A DNA stretch of 14,436 nt, taken from contig CAZJBP010000098.1 of assembly GCA_964544115.1 (NCBI GenBank), forward strand, positions 1-14,436, in the 5' to 3' direction. The notes beneath the pieces were generated by a model, which had not been told where the DNA came from, did no database searches, and saw only the letters and a program-made list of their open reading frames with translations. This document shows positions 12,769 through 14,436 of this stretch, piece by piece. Position 1 is the first letter of the stretch. Each line of letters opens with the position of its first letter. This DNA comes from CAZJBP01 sp964544115 (lineage in GTDB: Bacteria > Verrucomicrobiota > Kiritimatiellia > UBA8416 > JADHWI01). Made by a program: the position numbers and the translations under genes.

Positions 12769-13645
12769 GGCAGGGGTGTCCGATCTCGGCCAGCAGCGCC
12801 ATCATGCGCCGGCCGTACTCGACATAGGCATCGACCTTCGCCCGGGCCGTCGCCTGGACCGAGGGGTCGTGTGCGACCACCGCCAGGTGCGGCTCGATGG
12901 AGATGCCGCCGTCGTAGCCCGCGTCCAGCGCGTCCGTGACGATCCTGCGCACGTCGCCGTCCCCCTCGCCGGGAAACGTGAACCGCGCCTGCTTCGCTGC
13001 CGCGTCCCAGACGCCATCCTTGACGTGGAAGTAGGCGATGTGCGCCTTGACCTGCGCGTAGAACTCCCACGCCAACTGCATGGGCTTCGGCTCCGGCTTC
13101 GTGTGATCCACCGAGAAGACCGGGTTGCCGGTGTCGAACACCAGCTTCAGACCCGGCACGTTATCCACGAGGCGCAGCGTGTAGGCCGGCCCCATGCCGC
13201 CGTAGTTCATGCAGTTCTCGTGCACGGGGGTCAGCCCCTCGGCCGTGAAGCGCGCCACCACTTCGCGCAGTCGCCGAAAGCGCTCCCCGGCCTCCTGGTC
13301 CTCTGGCCCGCGCCCCGGGATGACCTGGTAGCTCATGATGCGGATCAGCGGCGTGCCGAGGCGCTTCATGCGCGGGATGGCCCGGCTGACCTCTTCCAGC
13401 GTCGCCTCAAAAGGGTCAGCGATGCTGCGGCTCCAGTTCATGATGGCCGAGCCGAAGCAGTTGACGCGCACCCCGCCGGCCTCCAGCTTGCGGCAGACCC
13501 CGTCAAAGGCCGCGTCGGGAAGGTCCACCAGGTTCCTGGCATCGACATTGCGGCTCTCGATATGCCGCCATCCCAGCGCCTTCGTGGCCGCTATCTGTCC
13601 GTCGATGTCCGGGGCTGCCTCATCCGCAAATCCCGTCAGATACAT
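12761..13645 (-). CDS. Sugar phosphate isomerase/epimerase-like protein (xylose isomerase-type TIM barrel)
   Basis: A 294-residue protein of the AP-endonuclease-2/xylose-isomerase-like TIM-barrel superfamily, which includes sugar epimerases, isomerases and dehydratases using a divalent metal. The four expected metal ligands are in order: Glu143 (VHENC), Asp171 (FDTGN), His207 (FHVKD) and Glu251 (ISIEPH). The start MYLTGFADEA is a typical first strand, with a weak purine-rich site upstream. It overlaps mutS by eight bases, so the two form an operon. There is no signal peptide, so it is cytosolic. The sugar or polyol substrate cannot be deduced; an inositol- or keto-sugar-type role is possible. 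Confidence 0.85.
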   Translation of the reverse strand: MYLTGFADEAAPDIDGQIAATKALGWRHIESRNVDARNLVDLPDAAFDGVCRKLEAGGVRVNCFGSAIMNWSRSIADPFEATLEEVSRAIPRMKRLGTPLIRIMSYQVIPGRGPEDQEAGERFRRLREVVARFTAEGLTPVHENCMNYGGMGPAYTLRLVDNVPGLKLVFDTGNPVFSVDHTKPEPKPMQLAWEFYAQVKAHIAYFHVKDGVWDAAAKQARFTFPGEGDGDVRRIVTDALDAGYDGGISIEPHLAVVAHDPSVQATARAKVDAYVEYGRRMMALLAEIGHPCHV

Positions 13646-13673
13646 GAACCAACCGCCTTTCCGGAACCGCTAT

Positions 13674-13702
13674 CTCGTACGTGCGCACCCGGCGGGTGTC
13701 AA
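13674..13702 (-). promoter_or_regulatory. Predicted promoter of the isomerase-mutS operon
   Basis: On the minus strand, a perfect -35 TTGACA (top 13697-13702) with a 17-base spacer leads to TACGAG (top 13674-13679), a poor -10 (3 of 6). The predicted leader is about 20 bases. The -35 is convincing, the -10 less so. Confidence 0.35.
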
Positions 13703-13728
13703 CCCATTTTGGCGCGCGACATTCATTC

Positions 13729-13757
13729 TTGCCATTCGGCGAGCAGACGCCTAGTCT
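13729..13757 (+). promoter_or_regulatory. Predicted promoter of pckG
   Basis: -35 TTGCCA (13729-13734, 5 of 6), a 17-base spacer and -10 TAGTCT (13752-13757, with T1, A2 and T6). The implied leader of about 95 bases contains a GC-rich hairpin, GGGCG-CCTG-CGCCC (13777-13790), of unknown role. The rest of the divergent gap 13646-13857 shows nothing else recognisable. Confidence 0.35.
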
Positions 13758-13857
13758 TCCGGCCCACTTCGAACGGGGGCGCCTGCGCCCGGCGACGGGT
13801 CCGGCTGACCTGCAACGCGACGTTCGACGCACGACACAGGGGGGGGAGTATCCACAG

Positions 13858-14436
13858 ATGACGGCACCGACCAAGAACAAGAAGCTTCTGGCGTGGGTTG
13901 ACGAGATTGCCAAGATGTGCCGACCGGACCAGATTGTCTGGTGCGACGGGTCCAAGGCCGAGTACGACCGGCTGATCAAGCTCATGGTCGACTCCGGCGC
14001 GGCCACCCCTCTGAAGAAGCGCCCCAACAGCTATCACTTCCGGTCTCACCCGTCGGACGTCGCGCGCGTCGAAGACCGCACCTACATCGCCACCCGCAGC
14101 AAGGACGAAGCCGGCCCGACCAACAACTGGATCGACCCGGAGACCCTCAAGACGACCATGCGCGCGCTGTACAACGGCTGCATGCAGGGCCGCACGATGT
14201 ACGTGATTCCGTTCAGCATGGGCGTGGTGGGCAGCCCGATCGCCAAGATCGGCGTCGAGATCACCGACTCGCCCTACGTCGTGGTCAACCAGCATATCAT
14301 GACCCGCGTCGGCACGAAGGTGCTCGAGGCCCTGGGCACGGATGGCGAGTTCATTCCGTGCCTGCATTCAGTCGGTGCCCCGCTCAAGCCCGGCGAAAAG
14401 GATGTCGCCTGGCCCTGCGCGCCGATCGAGAAGAAG
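13858..14436 (+). CDS. pckG: Phosphoenolpyruvate carboxykinase (GTP), N-terminal part cut by the right edge
   Basis: The first 193 codons of a GTP-type PEPCK, open at the right edge; the family is about 600 residues, so roughly a third is visible. It converts oxaloacetate to PEP with GTP, the first committed step of gluconeogenesis, and can run in reverse in fermenters. Hallmarks are HPSDVARVEDRTYI (64-77), AGPTNNW (85-91), GCMQGRTMYVIPFSMG (107-122), GSPIAKIGVEITDSPYVVV (125-143) and PCLHSVGAPL (167-176). These match the GTP form, not the ATP form (PckA). The kinase P-loop lies outside the window. A G-rich tract ending GGGGAG (to about 13848) serves as ribosome binding site nine bases before the ATG. 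It is divergent from the isomerase-mutS operon. Confidence 0.95.
   Translation, partial: MTAPTKNKKLLAWVDEIAKMCRPDQIVWCDGSKAEYDRLIKLMVDSGAATPLKKRPNSYHFRSHPSDVARVEDRTYIATRSKDEAGPTNNWIDPETLKTTMRALYNGCMQGRTMYVIPFSMGVVGSPIAKIGVEITDSPYVVVNQHIMTRVGTKVLEALGTDGEFIPCLHSVGAPLKPGEKDVAWPCAPIEKK

Noticed and set aside
11608..12939. A 443-codon plus-strand frame (and another at 10288-11436) across mutS
   Set aside because: Both are mirror frames of mutS, which has all catalytic motifs on the minus strand. The translations are biased in composition and lack any motif.

Overview
This is a GC-rich (roughly 60-65%) bacterial chromosomal segment with densely packed genes on both strands. No rRNA, tRNA, CRISPR array, insertion sequence or phage gene was seen. 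A sugar-binding protein fused to a permease, a UroD/MtaA-like methyltransferase-family protein, an AGE-type sugar epimerase, a xylose-isomerase-like TIM barrel and a GTP-type PEP carboxykinase together suggest a polysaccharide-degrading member of the PVC group (Kiritimatiellota, Lentisphaerota or relatives). That placement is an inference from gene content, not from a marker gene.

Layout, left to right. 2-451 is the 3' end of an unplaced gene, perhaps SWIM zinc-finger-like. 465-1056 is a hicAB toxin-antitoxin operon with an overlapping promoter and operator. 1157-2341 is an AGE-family sugar epimerase. It converges on a UroD-like gene (2363-3442, minus strand). A compact divergent promoter region at about 3443-3597 separates that gene from a plus-strand run: a solute-binding protein/permease fusion (3598-6120), a second permease with a huge repeated extracytoplasmic insert (6138-8030), and an Rsm22-type methyltransferase (8075-9268). 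A lower-GC RelE/Xre toxin-antitoxin pair (9427-10051, minus) and a palindrome-rich spacer (10052-10269) follow. Next come mutS (10270-12768, minus) and the overlapping upstream sugar-isomerase-like gene (12761-13645, minus). The window ends with the divergent N-terminal part of pckG (13858 to the right edge).

How the genes may work together. The two permease genes make a CUT1-type (MalF/MalG-like) sugar importer whose binding protein is built into the MalF-like subunit. No ATPase is encoded here, so a shared MsmX/UgpC-like ATPase elsewhere is likely. The AGE epimerase, the UroD-like protein and the TIM-barrel isomerase are plausible partners in processing imported sugars. The UroD-like gene and the transporter are fired from abutting divergent promoters whose -35 boxes share one palindrome, which suggests co-regulation. 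The most unusual item is the MalG-like permease, which carries an insert of about 370 residues between its first two membrane helices, apparently built from five degenerate repeats. Both toxin-antitoxin operons have the toxin first, no usable Shine-Dalgarno site for the toxin, and a promoter lying against the toxin start codon, an arrangement that should favour antitoxin synthesis.
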